Shown here: piece after piece, positions 51,383-60,196 of the stretch
Numbering within the stretch: the first letter of the stretch is position 1
Layout of the letters: each line of letters begins with the position of its first letter
NCBI GenBank assembly: GCA_025150425.1
Contig: CP102281.1
Location: 1,674,001-1,738,000, forward strand
Reading direction: 5' to 3'
Length of the DNA: 64,000 nucleotides
Source: [Eubacterium] siraeum
Lineage (GTDB): Bacteria; Bacillota; Clostridia; Oscillospirales; Ruminococcaceae
Notes under the pieces: model-generated
Database searches by the model: none
What the model was told of the DNA's origin: nothing
Seen by the model: the letters and a program-made list of their open reading frames with translations, nothing else
Program-made: the position numbers and the translations under genes

Positions 51383-51832
51383 TTGAATATTTCCAAAAAA
51401 GAATACGCACAGCTTGCCGACCGTTATTCCGCACCGAGCAAGCTATATATAACAGTGCCGAAAGCGTTTGTGATAGGCGGACTTATCTGCTGTACAGGGC
51501 AGTTCTTTAACGATTTATATATTATGATAGGAAACGATGCAGATACTGCGTCGGCGTACACCTCAATAACGCTTGTGCTGATAAGTGCCTTGCTGACGGG
51601 CTTCGGTCAGTATGAGCGGATTGCAAAGCACGCAGGCGCAGGCACTCTCGTTCCTATAACAGGCTTTGCAAATGCCGTTGTTTCCCCTGCCCTTGAATTC
51701 AAGACCGAGGGTCTCATTCTCGGTACGGGCGCAAAGATGTTCATCATTGCAGGGCCCGTAATAGTCTACGGCATAACGGCGGCATTTGTCTACGGCATAA
51801 TTCTGTTCGTTATAAGTCTTTTCGGAGGTTGA
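51383..51832 (+). CDS. spoVAC: Stage V sporulation protein AC
   Basis: Membrane part of the SpoVA channel that moves dipicolinic acid into the forespore and out at germination. 149 residues with four or five membrane segments; motifs LICCTGQFFNDL, GAGTLVPITGFANAV and PALEFKTEGLILG are typical. It starts with TTG, AAGGA ten bases upstream. The upstream region (51300-51360) has a weak CATAAAAT that might be part of a sigma-G site. spoVAD follows by 1 bp. Confidence 0.95.
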   Translation: MNISKKEYAQLADRYSAPSKLYITVPKAFVIGGLICCTGQFFNDLYIMIGNDADTASAYTSITLVLISALLTGFGQYERIAKHAGAGTLVPITGFANAVVSPALEFKTEGLILGTGAKMFIIAGPVIVYGITAAFVYGIILFVISLFGG

Positions 51833-51833
51833 T

Positions 51834-52847
51834 ATGGCTAAACTGATTTCAGAGGGTACAATAGAGCTTGACCGTGGTGTGTCGGTTTATTCCTGCGCCG
51901 CCGCAGTCGGAAAAATGGAGAGCGACGGACCTCTCGGCAACTGCTTTGACTATGCCGCAGAGGGCGCAGAGCTTGGACTTACCACTTGGGAAAAAGCCGA
52001 AAGCACCTTTCAGCAATATGCCTTTGATATTGCCCTTAGAAAAGGCAAGCTCATAAAAGAGGATATTTCATTCATTTTTGCAGGCGATCTGCTTAACCAA
52101 TGCACAGGCTCGGCATACGGCCTGCGTGACACAAATATATCGTTCATCGGACTTTACGGAGCCTGCTCGACAATGGCTGAAAGTCTTGCTATGGCTTCGC
52201 TTTTTGCGGATATGAGGCTCGGAGAATATTTCGCCGCCGTTACCTCGTCACACTTCTGCTCTGCCGAAAGGCAGTTCAGATTTCCCATAAACTACGGCGG
52301 CGTTCGTCCCCCTACTGCTCAGTGGACAGCTACCGGCGCAGGCTGTTGTATAACCTCGGTAGCTGAAAAACCGCCTTATGTAAAGAGTGTCACGATAGGC
52401 AAGATAACCGATATGGGCATAAAGGACGCAAACAATATGGGTGCGGCTATGGCAGGTGCGGCATACGATACGATAAACCGACACCTGCTCGCCACCGGAA
52501 CATCTCCTGCCGATTATGACGTAATCTACACGGGAGATCTCGGACAGGTCGGCTCGGAGCTTATGTGCGAGCTTTTCCGCCGTGACGGAACAGAAATCAG
52601 CCATAAGCACAAGGACTGCGGTCTTATGCTGTATGACCGTGAAAAGCAGGACGTACACGCAGGCGGCTCAGGATGCGGATGCAGTGCCTCGGTACTGTGC
52701 GGACATATCCTGCCGCAGATAGCTGAGGGAAAGCTCCACAGAGTGCTGTTTGCCGCTACCGGTGCGCTTATGTCAACAACTAAAGTACAGCAGGGCGAAA
52801 GCATCCCAGGCATTTCCCACCTTGTAGAAATTTCAGACGCTTTATAA
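51834..52847 (+). CDS. spoVAD: Stage V sporulation protein AD
   Basis: Soluble thiolase-fold protein of the SpoVA complex that binds dipicolinic acid. 337 residues: AAAVGKMESDGPLG, TCWEKAES-like stretch (TTWEKAESTFQQ), GLYGACSTMAESL and TGDLGQVGSELM. It lies between spoVAC and spoVAE with translational coupling distances. Confidence 0.96.
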   Translation: MAKLISEGTIELDRGVSVYSCAAAVGKMESDGPLGNCFDYAAEGAELGLTTWEKAESTFQQYAFDIALRKGKLIKEDISFIFAGDLLNQCTGSAYGLRDTNISFIGLYGACSTMAESLAMASLFADMRLGEYFAAVTSSHFCSAERQFRFPINYGGVRPPTAQWTATGAGCCITSVAEKPPYVKSVTIGKITDMGIKDANNMGAAMAGAAYDTINRHLLATGTSPADYDVIYTGDLGQVGSELMCELFRRDGTEISHKHKDCGLMLYDREKQDVHAGGSGCGCSASVLCGHILPQIAEGKLHRVLFAATGALMSTTKVQQGESIPGISHLVEISDAL

Positions 52848-52860
52848 CAGGAGAAAAATT

Positions 52861-53226
52861 ATGCAGTATTTATGGGCATTTTTAGTCGGCGGTGCGCTTT
52901 GTGCTATAGGTCAGTTACTTATCGACCTTACAAAGCTCACCCCCGCAAGAATACTTGTAGCCTACGTTGTTTCGGGCGTGATTCTCGGAGCGGTAGGTCT
53001 TTATCAGCCGCTTGTCGATTTTGCAGGCGCAGGTGCGTCCGTACCTCTCACGGGCTTTGGCAATCTGCTTGCAAAGGGCATGAGAAAAGCTGTGGAAGAT
53101 GACGGCTTACTCGGAATCTTCACGGGCGGATTTACCGCCTGCTCGGCAGGAGTTACCGCCGCAATGATTTTTGCTCTTGCGGTATCACTGATTTTTAACA
53201 GAACAGACAGAACAAGACAGGAATGA
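52861..53226 (+). CDS. spoVAE: Stage V sporulation protein AE
   Basis: 121-residue membrane protein of the SpoVA complex (the SpoVAEb type): WAFLVGGALCAIGQLL, VSGVILGAVGLYQPL, GAGASVPLTGFGN. It ends the spoVAC-AD-AE operon. CAGGAGA precedes the ATG. Confidence 0.94.
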   Translation: MQYLWAFLVGGALCAIGQLLIDLTKLTPARILVAYVVSGVILGAVGLYQPLVDFAGAGASVPLTGFGNLLAKGMRKAVEDDGLLGIFTGGFTACSAGVTAAMIFALAVSLIFNRTDRTRQE

Positions 53227-53240
53227 TCCGTCTGTTTACC

Positions 53241-53266
53241 TTGACAAGTGCAAGTGCAAGTGCTAT
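53241..53266 (+). promoter_or_regulatory. Promoter with a tandem hexamer spacer upstream of the second ATC-hydrolase-like gene
   Basis: TTGACA (53241-53246), then three copies of AAGTGC with a 17-bp gap to TATTAT (-10 near 53264-53269). The spacer is built almost only of the repeat (CAAGTGCAAGTGCAAGTGC). An overlapping TATAAT gives 20 bp. Confidence 0.65.
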
Positions 53267-53270
53267 TATA

Positions 53271-53298
53271 ATTACAGTTATTTAAAACTAACTGTAAT
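53271..53298 (+). promoter_or_regulatory. Perfect 10-bp inverted repeat (operator) after that promoter
   Basis: ATTACAGTTA-tttaaaac-TAACTGTAAT, directly at or after the predicted transcription start and 24 bp before the ATG. A repressor site is likely; no regulator gene is adjacent. Confidence 0.65.
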
Positions 53299-53321
53299 TC
53301 ATACATAAGGGGAAAATCAAA

Positions 53322-53930
53322 ATGTCAAAGCAAAGTTACATTGAAAAAGGCTTTATAGAGGTCTGTAAAAATCGCTGTCCCGAACAATCCGAAAAGCTTA
53401 TATCAGATATGAATAAAAGACTTGCTGTGCTCAGAAAAGAAACCGAAAACGAATCGAAAGCGATGAAATTCCACCTTGAAAGCCAGATACTACCCGGCAT
53501 AGCGACTTATGAAACTTTGTCCGCCGTTATGGGTAAGGAACAGGCTTTAGCCGAGATACACCGCATTGTAGAGCTTCATTCACTTAAAATGAAAAAAGCG
53601 GTATCAAAAGCCGCCCGCTTTGCAGGAATGTATAAGCGTTTTCCGAAAATCTTTCTGAAAATCACGCAGAAAACCTTCGGCCGTGACGCAGGCTTTGACT
53701 ATAAGATATATGACACCGATAAAAACACAGCAAGACTTGATATGATAAAATGCCCTTATCACATAATGACCGTAAGGTACGGTTGCCCCGAGTTATGCGT
53801 ATGCTTCTGTGACAGCGACGATACAGCATACGGCGACATTCACCCTAAACTCAGATGGCACAGGACAAAAACTCTCGGACGAGGAAACGACTGCTGCGAT
53901 TTCTCGCTGAGTTACATAAAAACCGAATAA
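53322..53930 (+). CDS. L-2-amino-thiazoline-4-carboxylic acid hydrolase-like protein (second member)
   Basis: 202-residue member of the same family as 26283-26885. Helical N-terminal part (about 1-110), a cysteine-containing beta region (YGCPELCVCFCDSDD) and the family C-terminus TKTLGRGNDCCDFSLSY. Substrate untested. AGGGGAAA precedes the ATG. It stands alone under a promoter with a tandem hexamer spacer and a perfect inverted repeat. Confidence 0.75.
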   Translation: MSKQSYIEKGFIEVCKNRCPEQSEKLISDMNKRLAVLRKETENESKAMKFHLESQILPGIATYETLSAVMGKEQALAEIHRIVELHSLKMKKAVSKAARFAGMYKRFPKIFLKITQKTFGRDAGFDYKIYDTDKNTARLDMIKCPYHIMTVRYGCPELCVCFCDSDDTAYGDIHPKLRWHRTKTLGRGNDCCDFSLSYIKTE

Positions 53931-53935
53931 ACCAC

Positions 53936-53961
53936 AACCGCCGACCTTACAGCCGGCGGTT
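53936..53961. terminator. Bidirectional terminator
   Basis: AACCGCCG / CGGCGGTT with a 10-base loop, between the convergent ATC-hydrolase-like gene and the 37-residue membrane-protein gene. Confidence 0.8.
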
Positions 53962-53984
53962 CACTTTATCCATATATAAATAAC

Positions 53985-54098
53985 TCAGTTCAGATACATA
54001 AATCCCTGTATCACAACACCAATAATCATAATAAGCGCAAGCACCCCCGCACCTATCTTCATGCCTATTCCGAGCCTCTCACGATTTTTCTGCTTCAT
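53985..54098 (-). CDS. 37-residue membrane protein
   Basis: A short gene: basic N-terminus (MKQKNRERLGIGMK) then one hydrophobic helix (GAGVLALIMIIGVVIQG) and FMYLN. GGAG lies nine bases before the ATG, and a terminator follows. Single-span miniproteins of this form are common in Firmicutes and are often missed in annotation; function unknown. It is divergent from sigK. Confidence 0.65.
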   Translation of the reverse strand: MKQKNRERLGIGMKIGAGVLALIMIIGVVIQGFMYLN

Positions 54099-54229
54099 AC
54101 TCTTACGCTCCTTGAATTATATATTTTAATTATACACCGACAAATTTCCGCTGTCAAGCAGAATGTACCTGCATAACCGGCAGAATGTCCGGAATAAACT
54201 GTATCATTATCTTTCCGGAGTGTGATATT

Positions 54230-54937
54230 ATGTTTATATCGGTACTGCAAACCGCACTGCAGAGCCTTATCTTCTTTGCCCTGCATTTTAAAAGCAACGG
54301 CTCATTTCCCCGACAGCTTTCCGCAAAGGAAGAACGTGAATGCCTTGAAAAAGCGGCTCAGGGCGACCTTGCCGCCCGTGACAAGCTGATAAACCACAAC
54401 CTTCGCCTTGTGGCATATATCGTAAAAAAGCACTACCCCGACAGCAAGGAAGCGGACGATCTTATCTCGATAGGCATAATCGGGCTTATCCGTGCCGCAG
54501 AAACCTTTGATTACAGAAAGAACATCAGCTTTTCCACCTATGCGGGAAAATGCATAAATAATCAGATAAGAATGTACTTCCGTAAAACAAAGCATCAGCA
54601 GACGGAGATTTATATGAACGACCCGATGGACTGCGACAAGGATGGAAACGCCGTCACCCTTGCCGATATTTTCAAGGACGGAACGGACGTTGCCGAGGAG
54701 GCCGCTCTTAACATCGAGCTTGATAAAATGTACCGATATATAGACGAGGAGCTTGACGAGCGTGAAAAAGAAATACTCACAAAGCGTTACGGCCTGTCTA
54801 AAACATCCTACCGCACCGACAGGATAATGACCCAGCGTGAAGTCGCAGACGAGCTTGGCATAAGCAGGAGCTATATTTCAAGAATAGAAAAGAAAGCCCT
54901 CGAAAAACTCCGCTCACGCTTTGAAAAAGGAGATTGA
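54230..54937 (+). CDS. sigK: Sporulation sigma factor sigma-K
   Basis: Late mother-cell sigma factor. 235 residues, with a hydrophobic pro-sequence (MFISVLQTALQSLIFFALHF), SFPRQLSAKEERECLEKA, region 2 (DDLISIGIIGLIRAAETFDY, STYAGKCINNQIRMYFR) and region 4 (TQREVADELGISRSYISRIE). The reading frame is intact with no skin-type element. The ATG at 54230 has CCGGAG upstream and matches the family start. The pro-sequence implies processing by SpoIVFB (known for the family). Confidence 0.94.
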   Translation: MFISVLQTALQSLIFFALHFKSNGSFPRQLSAKEERECLEKAAQGDLAARDKLINHNLRLVAYIVKKHYPDSKEADDLISIGIIGLIRAAETFDYRKNISFSTYAGKCINNQIRMYFRKTKHQQTEIYMNDPMDCDKDGNAVTLADIFKDGTDVAEEAALNIELDKMYRYIDEELDEREKEILTKRYGLSKTSYRTDRIMTQREVADELGISRSYISRIEKKALEKLRSRFEKGD

Positions 54938-54950
54938 TACAGCAGTAAAA

Positions 54951-54984
54951 AATGACAGCCACGATACTCGTTCGTGGCTGTCAT
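54951..54984 (+). terminator. Terminator hairpin, first copy (left flank of repeat element B)
   Basis: AATGACAGCCACGATACTCG .. CGTGGCTGTCAT, 34 bp, preceded by A-run, 14 bp after sigK. It differs at one loop base from 55159-55192. Confidence 0.78.
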
Positions 54985-55158
54985 CAGTCTATCGATAAAC
55001 CTTTGTGTTTTCTGAAAATGGGGTCGCAGGGGCGTAGCCCCCGACAGGGTCTAGGGGCGGTAGCCCCAGTAATATAGCCCCTTCCCACGGGGAAGGGGTT
55101 TGGGGTTAGGGATAGAGAATTCGCACTATCTTATAAAAACATACTTTTTCTACAGTCT
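54985..55158. mobile_element. Non-coding repeat element B with terminal inverted repeats, 174 bp
   Basis: Reverse-oriented copy of element A (10982-11157) with strong identity over its whole length, including the GGGGCGTAGCCCC and GGGGCGGTAGCCCC palindromes and the TTTTTCTACAGTCT end. No ORF. It is flanked by two copies of a local 34-bp terminator hairpin unrelated in sequence to the one at element A. Confidence 0.78.
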
Positions 55159-55192
55159 AATGACAGCCACGATACTCGCTCGTGGCTGTCAT
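55159..55192. terminator. Terminator hairpin, second copy (right flank of repeat element B)
   Basis: Near-exact copy of 54951-54984. In the minus direction it serves putP, which ends at 55209. Confidence 0.78.
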
Positions 55193-55208
55193 ACTTATTT
55201 AATTTCTG

Positions 55209-56735
55209 TTATTCAGCCGCATTCACCGACTCAAACTCATCAATAATTTCCTGCGAGGGCTTCTTATCAAGAAGCGAAACAACTACTATAGCAGCAAGCG
55301 CAACTATGAAAGCAGGAAGAAGCTCATAGATATTGAATAATCCGCCGAGCGGTCTTACAAGGAACTTCCATATGAATACCATTGCACCGCCTGCGAATAT
55401 ACCTGCAAATGCACCCCACTTTGTCGTTCTCTTCCAGAACAGAGCCGTCAGCACAACAGGACCGAATGCCGCACCGAAGCCTGCCCACGCAAACGATACT
55501 ATCTGGAATACCGAGCTGTTGGGATCCCACGCAATAACGATTCCGACAATTGCTATTACAACGACCGTGATTCTTGCGATAAGCATTGCCGTCTTTTCGC
55601 TTGTCTTTATCTTGAATACCTGGTTGAACAGATTTTCGGATACCGCAGATGATGCCGCAAGAAGCTGTGAATCCGCTGTCGACATAGTGGACGCAAGAAT
55701 ACCCGCAATGATAAGACCGCCTACCATAGCCGCAAGAGGACCTGCCTTTGCAAGAAGATTAGCTATTACAACTATTACCGTTTCGGGATCTGCCAGAGGA
55801 TCTATTACATTGTTCTTTGTCATAGCAAGGCCGACAACGCCGATGAATATTGCAACCGCAAGCGAAATAACCACCCATACCGTAGCAACACGTCTTGAAA
55901 CCTTGAGCTTCTTGCTGTCGTTTATAGCCATAAATCTCAGCAGAACGTGAGGCATACCGAAATAGCCAAGACCCCACGCAAGTGTGGAGAAGATAGTCAG
56001 CGGACCATAATCGCCCGTCTGCTGTTTAAGAACGTCAAACGTATGTGTCAGTGAGAAATATCCGGGCATTGATGTTGCGTGGTTCATTACCTCAACAACA
56101 CCGCCGACCGATGAAATGCCGAATACCACTACTATAATAAGCGCTACCGACATTATAATGCTCTGTATAAAGTCTGTTGTACTTGCCGCTAAGAATCCGC
56201 CGATAGTGGTATATGCGATGATTACTACCGCACTTATTATCATAGCGATATGATAATCCGCACCGAAAAGGCTGTTGAACAGCTTGCCGCAGGCGGAAAA
56301 TCCCGAGCCTGTATAAGGAATAAAGAATACTATGATTATCAGCGCCGAGATAAGAGTAAGTATCTTCTTGCTGTCCCTGAATCTGTTTGAGAAGAAATCC
56401 GGTATAGTTATCGAATTGCATACATGAGAATACTTTCTGATTCTTTTTGATACGATAAGCCAGTTGAGATATGTGCCTATCGCAAGACCTATACCCGTCC
56501 AGGCTGCGTCTGCAATACCCGTAGCATATGCAACGCCGGGAAGACCCATAAGCAGCCAGCCACTCATGTCCGATGCCTCCGCACTCATTGCGGTAACAAA
56601 CGGACCCAGCTTTCTTCCTCCTAAATAGAAGTCGCCTACATTATCCGTTTTCTTTGCACATATTACACCGACAACTACCATCATAATAAGATAAACGGCT
56701 ATTGTTATCAGCATAATTATCTGTTGTAATTCCAT
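55209..56735 (-). CDS. putP: Sodium/proline symporter
   Basis: Sodium-coupled proline importer of the SSS family, about 508 residues and 13 membrane segments. Motifs: DFYLGGRKLGPFVTAMSAEA, SDMSGWLLMGLPG, AWTGIGLAIGTYLNW, and GILASTMSTADSQLL with sodium-site Ser/Thr. The ATG at 56735 follows GAAGGGAA; the longer reading to 56774 lies in the leader. Confidence 0.94.
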   Translation of the reverse strand: MELQQIIMLITIAVYLIMMVVVGVICAKKTDNVGDFYLGGRKLGPFVTAMSAEASDMSGWLLMGLPGVAYATGIADAAWTGIGLAIGTYLNWLIVSKRIRKYSHVCNSITIPDFFSNRFRDSKKILTLISALIIIVFFIPYTGSGFSACGKLFNSLFGADYHIAMIISAVVIIAYTTIGGFLAASTTDFIQSIIMSVALIIVVVFGISSVGGVVEVMNHATSMPGYFSLTHTFDVLKQQTGDYGPLTIFSTLAWGLGYFGMPHVLLRFMAINDSKKLKVSRRVATVWVVISLAVAIFIGVVGLAMTKNNVIDPLADPETVIVVIANLLAKAGPLAAMVGGLIIAGILASTMSTADSQLLAASSAVSENLFNQVFKIKTSEKTAMLIARITVVVIAIVGIVIAWDPNSSVFQIVSFAWAGFGAAFGPVVLTALFWKRTTKWGAFAGIFAGGAMVFIWKFLVRPLGGLFNIYELLPAFIVALAAIVVVSLLDKKPSQEIIDEFESVNAAE

Positions 56736-56784
56736 TTTTACTTTTCCCTTCGTATTTTTTGCGTTAATACGCACATTATCTTAT

Positions 56785-56813
56785 ATTTTATCACATCTGC
56801 AATAATTTTGCAA
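56785..56813 (-). promoter_or_regulatory. Sigma-A promoter of putP
   Basis: Minus strand TTGCAA (56808-56813), 17 bp, TAAAAT (56785-56790) with extended TGA. The rest of 56814-56985 shows nothing else I can name. Confidence 0.72.
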
Positions 56814-57001
56814 GTTATTTACGAATAAAATTCATACAATGCCTTTATTTTCACGATACAAGATTTCCTTTGGCTTACCTCACACGCAATTTAAAGCGGC
56901 ATATCGTATTTAAGTCCGTTTTTTAGTACAGCTTATCTGCTATTATATGTGTGTAAGAGAAATAAACCGACAATTTTTGTGCAACAGAAAGGAAAAACAA
57001 T

Positions 57002-57184
57002 ATGCTTTTTATAATTTACCTGATACTCACACCGATTTTATGCCTTCTCGGGATGCTGATGCTTGAACATCTTGAACGGAAAATAAAAACAGCTCTCGCC
57101 AAAAAAGCGAAAGCTGTTCCCAAACATTCCTGTTCCGTTGAAAAAATCACCTTCACCGACAACAAAACACGCAAAGCGGTCTGA
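57002..57184 (+). CDS. Small membrane protein, 60 residues
   Basis: One hydrophobic N-terminal helix (about 1-21) and a basic Lys/Ala-rich tail. AGAAAGGA precedes the ATG by a normal distance, so it is probably real. It converges on gpsA with 1 bp between the stops. No family recognised. Confidence 0.55.
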   Translation: MLFIIYLILTPILCLLGMLMLEHLERKIKTALAKKAKAVPKHSCSVEKITFTDNKTRKAV

Positions 57185-57185
57185 A

Positions 57186-58178
57186 TCAGAATATTTCCTC
57201 CTCAGCCTTGCTCGGTCTGCCCATCAGCTTTGAAACAGCCTCAAGCGGACTCTGACCGTTATAGCATACCTCGCAAAGCTGTTCGATTATCGGCACCTGC
57301 ACATTATGCTCACGGGCTATCGCATAAGCTATCTTTGCACACTGATAGCCCTCTACAGTGCCGACCTGCTTTACCGCCTGTGCGGCAGGTATACCCTGAC
57401 CTATCAGAAGCCCTGCACGGTGATTTCTCGAATGAGAGGACGTGCAGGTAACGATAAGGTCGCCTACGCCCGACAATCCGTCAAACGTTTCCCTTTTGCC
57501 GCCCATAGCCACACCAAGACGTGTGATTTCGGCAAGTCCTCTTGTCATAAGTGCGGCAATAGTGTTGTCGCCAAGCCCCATACCTTCTACTATTCCACAG
57601 CAGAGGGCGATGGGGTTTTTTAATGCTCCGCCAAGTTCACAGCCGACAAGGTCGCTGTTCCTGTATATTCTGAAACGATCGTTCTGCAGGGTTTCCTGCA
57701 GATACATCATACAATCCTCATCTTCAGAAGAAACAACTATAGTCGTAGGCACGTTTCTGCCTATTTCTTCTGCGTGTGAAGGACCCGTAAGCACTGCTAT
57801 GCGGTTGTCGGGAAGTTCCTCCTTAAGCACCTGCGACAGACGCTTGTCGGTATTTTCTTCAAATCCCTTGCCGACATTTACAACTATAGTATCCTTTTTC
57901 ACATAGCTCTTGACCTTCTGTGCAACCTCACGGACAAACTTTGACGGTATGGCGAACACAAGTATATCACAGTCGCTCACACAGTTCATATCCGTTGTCA
58001 GCCTTATTGTCGGCGGTACAATCACTCCGGGCAGGAGTCGCTTATGCTCGCCGTCGTTCATTATTGCGTCTATTTCTTCTTGATATTTTGACCATGCAGT
58101 CACATTATGTCCGTACTTGTCCCACATAATAGCAAGAGCCGTACCGAAACCGCAACCTAATATTGTGATCTTAGCCAT
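57186..58178 (-). CDS. gpsA: Glycerol-3-phosphate dehydrogenase [NAD(P)+]
   Basis: Makes sn-glycerol 3-phosphate for phospholipids. 330 residues: ILGCGFGTALAIMW (Rossmann), VNVGKGFE, LTGPSHAEEIGR with catalytic Lys further on in ELGGALKNPIAL. It follows plsY by 18 bp; the two enzymes act in sequence. Confidence 0.97.
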   Translation of the reverse strand: MAKITILGCGFGTALAIMWDKYGHNVTAWSKYQEEIDAIMNDGEHKRLLPGVIVPPTIRLTTDMNCVSDCDILVFAIPSKFVREVAQKVKSYVKKDTIVVNVGKGFEENTDKRLSQVLKEELPDNRIAVLTGPSHAEEIGRNVPTTIVVSSEDEDCMMYLQETLQNDRFRIYRNSDLVGCELGGALKNPIALCCGIVEGMGLGDNTIAALMTRGLAEITRLGVAMGGKRETFDGLSGVGDLIVTCTSSHSRNHRAGLLIGQGIPAAQAVKQVGTVEGYQCAKIAYAIAREHNVQVPIIEQLCEVCYNGQSPLEAVSKLMGRPSKAEEEIF

Positions 58179-58196
58179 CTGTAAACCTTCTTTCTG

Positions 58197-58853
58197 TCAG
58201 GCCTTCTGCCCGAGCTTCTTTTCAGTGTGATTTTTAAGTCTTACAAGGTTTCCCCTGTGCATAAACAGTATCAGCACAGCGATAAGCGCCGATAATATCA
58301 CATTTATCCATACGCAAGGATCTCCTGTTATCAGGCTGTATACAAGTATCGTCACAGGATAACATACCGCCGCTATGCACGAACCAAGCGAAACATATCG
58401 TGTCAGCGCAACGACTATGATGAATATTCCGAGCAGTATGCACGCAGGTATCCACTCGACCGTCATAAGCACAGCCACAGAAACCAGTATGCCTTTTCCG
58501 CCCTTGAAGCCGAAATATATCGGGAAAACGTGTCCGATTATAGCCGCAACCGCCGCCGCAAAGCCTACATAGGTCATCATATTGTCGGGATTTGCCGTAT
58601 CTGTTCCCGTAAGCCACAAGAACGAAAATCTGACTATAAGTATCGACAGTGTGCCTTTAAGCACATCTCCGAGCAGTACAAAAAGTGCCGCTATCTTTCC
58701 CTGCGTTCTGAGAGTATTCGTAAGACCTGCGTTTCCGCTTCCGAGCGTTCTTATATCTTCTCCCGTTTTAATTTTTGTGACGATGATAGCAGTGTTGATT
58801 CCGCACAGCAGATACGGCACTATTATCATTATTGCATAACACAGATATATCAT
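58197..58853 (-). CDS. plsY: Acyl-phosphate:glycerol-3-phosphate acyltransferase
   Basis: First acyl transfer of phospholipid synthesis from acyl-phosphate. 218-residue membrane protein with the three PlsY motifs: GSGNAGLTNTLR, HVFPIYFGFKGGKG and the C-terminal RHRGNL-type LFMHRGNLVRL. It lies between der and gpsA as in many Firmicutes. Confidence 0.96.
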   Translation of the reverse strand: MIYLCYAIMIIVPYLLCGINTAIIVTKIKTGEDIRTLGSGNAGLTNTLRTQGKIAALFVLLGDVLKGTLSILIVRFSFLWLTGTDTANPDNMMTYVGFAAAVAAIIGHVFPIYFGFKGGKGILVSVAVLMTVEWIPACILLGIFIIVVALTRYVSLGSCIAAVCYPVTILVYSLITGDPCVWINVILSALIAVLILFMHRGNLVRLKNHTEKKLGQKA

Positions 58854-58859
58854 TATCCG

Positions 58860-60179
58860 TTATTCTCCTCGTTCTCTTGCTATTATTTTTATAGGTGTTC
58901 CGTCAAGACCGAAACTTTCTCTTATCTGATTCTCTATATATCTCTGATAGGAGTAATGGAAAAGTTCCTTATCGTTGCAGAAAATTACAAACGTCGGCGG
59001 CTTTGCCGATGCCTGCGTCATATAATACAGCTTAAGCCGCTTGCCCTTATCCGACGGCGGCTGCACTCTTGCGGTAGCATATCCCAGCATATCGTTGAGA
59101 GTACCTGTCGAGATACGTCTTATATTCTGCGAATAGGTGTACTTTATCTGTTCAAACAGCTTATCCACCCTCTGCCCTGTAAGCGCCGAAATAAACACAA
59201 ACGGAGCGTAAGACATAAACGAAAAATCGACCTCGAGCTTCTTTGTGAATTCCTGCATCGTCTTTCCGTCTTTTTCAACAGCGTCCCACTTGTTTATAGC
59301 AATAACGCTTGCCTTGCCCTGCTCGTGAGCGTATCCTGCAACCTTGCTGTCCTGCTCTGTAAAGCCCTCCGTAGCGTCAATCATAATAACGCATACATCG
59401 GCTCTGTCTACAGCCATATAAGCACGAAGCACACTGTACTTTTCTATCTGCTCGTTTACCTTGGACTTGCGGCGGATTCCTGCCGTATCAATAAGCACAT
59501 ATTCCTGACCGTCACGCTCAATGACCGTATCGACAGCGTCACGGGTAGTACCTGCGATATTCGACACTATCATTCTCTGCTCGCCCGCAATTTTATTTAC
59601 AAGTGAAGATTTGCCCGCATTCGGCTTGCCGATGACCGCAACCTTGATAGCATCTTCCGAATACTCACGCTGAGGATTTTCCTCAGGCATATTTTCAAAC
59701 ACAGCGTCAAGCAGATCTCCCGTACCGTGACCGTGTACGGACGATACCGCAATAGGATCGCCCAGTCCGAGATTATAGAATTCATAGAACTCAGGCGGAA
59801 CTTCTCCTATTCCGTCACACTTGTTTACGCACAGCACAACAGGCTTGCCGCTTTTCTGGAGCATAGCCGCAACATCTGCATCATTCGCCGTAACTCCCGA
59901 TGTAACATCGGTCACGAATATTATCACATCTGCCTTGTCTATGGCAAGCTGTGCCTGCATTCTCATCTGTGAGAGTATCACGTCCTTGCTGTCAGGCTCA
60001 ATACCTCCCGTATCAACAAGCATAAACTCCTTGCCGAGCCACTCCGCCTTTGCGTATATTCTGTCACGGGTAACACCCGGTGTATCGTCAACTATAGACA
60101 TTCTCTTGCCGACAATACGGTTAAAGAGTGTTGATTTTCCAACGTTGGGACGTCCTACTACCGCTACTATTCCGTTCAT
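58860..60179 (-). CDS. der: Ribosome biogenesis GTPase Der
   Basis: Tandem-GTPase protein for 50S assembly, 439 residues. First G domain GRPNVGKSTLFN (about 8-19) with DTGG and NKCD; second GKPNAGKSSLVN (about 183-194) with DTAG and NKWD; C-terminal KH-like domain. It is followed by plsY 6 bp later. Confidence 0.97.
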   Translation of the reverse strand: MNGIVAVVGRPNVGKSTLFNRIVGKRMSIVDDTPGVTRDRIYAKAEWLGKEFMLVDTGGIEPDSKDVILSQMRMQAQLAIDKADVIIFVTDVTSGVTANDADVAAMLQKSGKPVVLCVNKCDGIGEVPPEFYEFYNLGLGDPIAVSSVHGHGTGDLLDAVFENMPEENPQREYSEDAIKVAVIGKPNAGKSSLVNKIAGEQRMIVSNIAGTTRDAVDTVIERDGQEYVLIDTAGIRRKSKVNEQIEKYSVLRAYMAVDRADVCVIMIDATEGFTEQDSKVAGYAHEQGKASVIAINKWDAVEKDGKTMQEFTKKLEVDFSFMSYAPFVFISALTGQRVDKLFEQIKYTYSQNIRRISTGTLNDMLGYATARVQPPSDKGKRLKLYYMTQASAKPPTFVIFCNDKELFHYSYQRYIENQIRESFGLDGTPIKIIARERGE

Positions 60180-60196
60180 TCACTCATTCCTTCCTT

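Noticed and set aside
54230-54937. Interrupted sigK with a skin-type element
   Set aside because: The reading frame is complete and continuous.
58530-59606. A 358-codon open frame on the plus strand
   Set aside because: It lies antisense to plsY and der, which are certain genes; it has no ribosome site and its product is of low-complexity, shadow-type composition.
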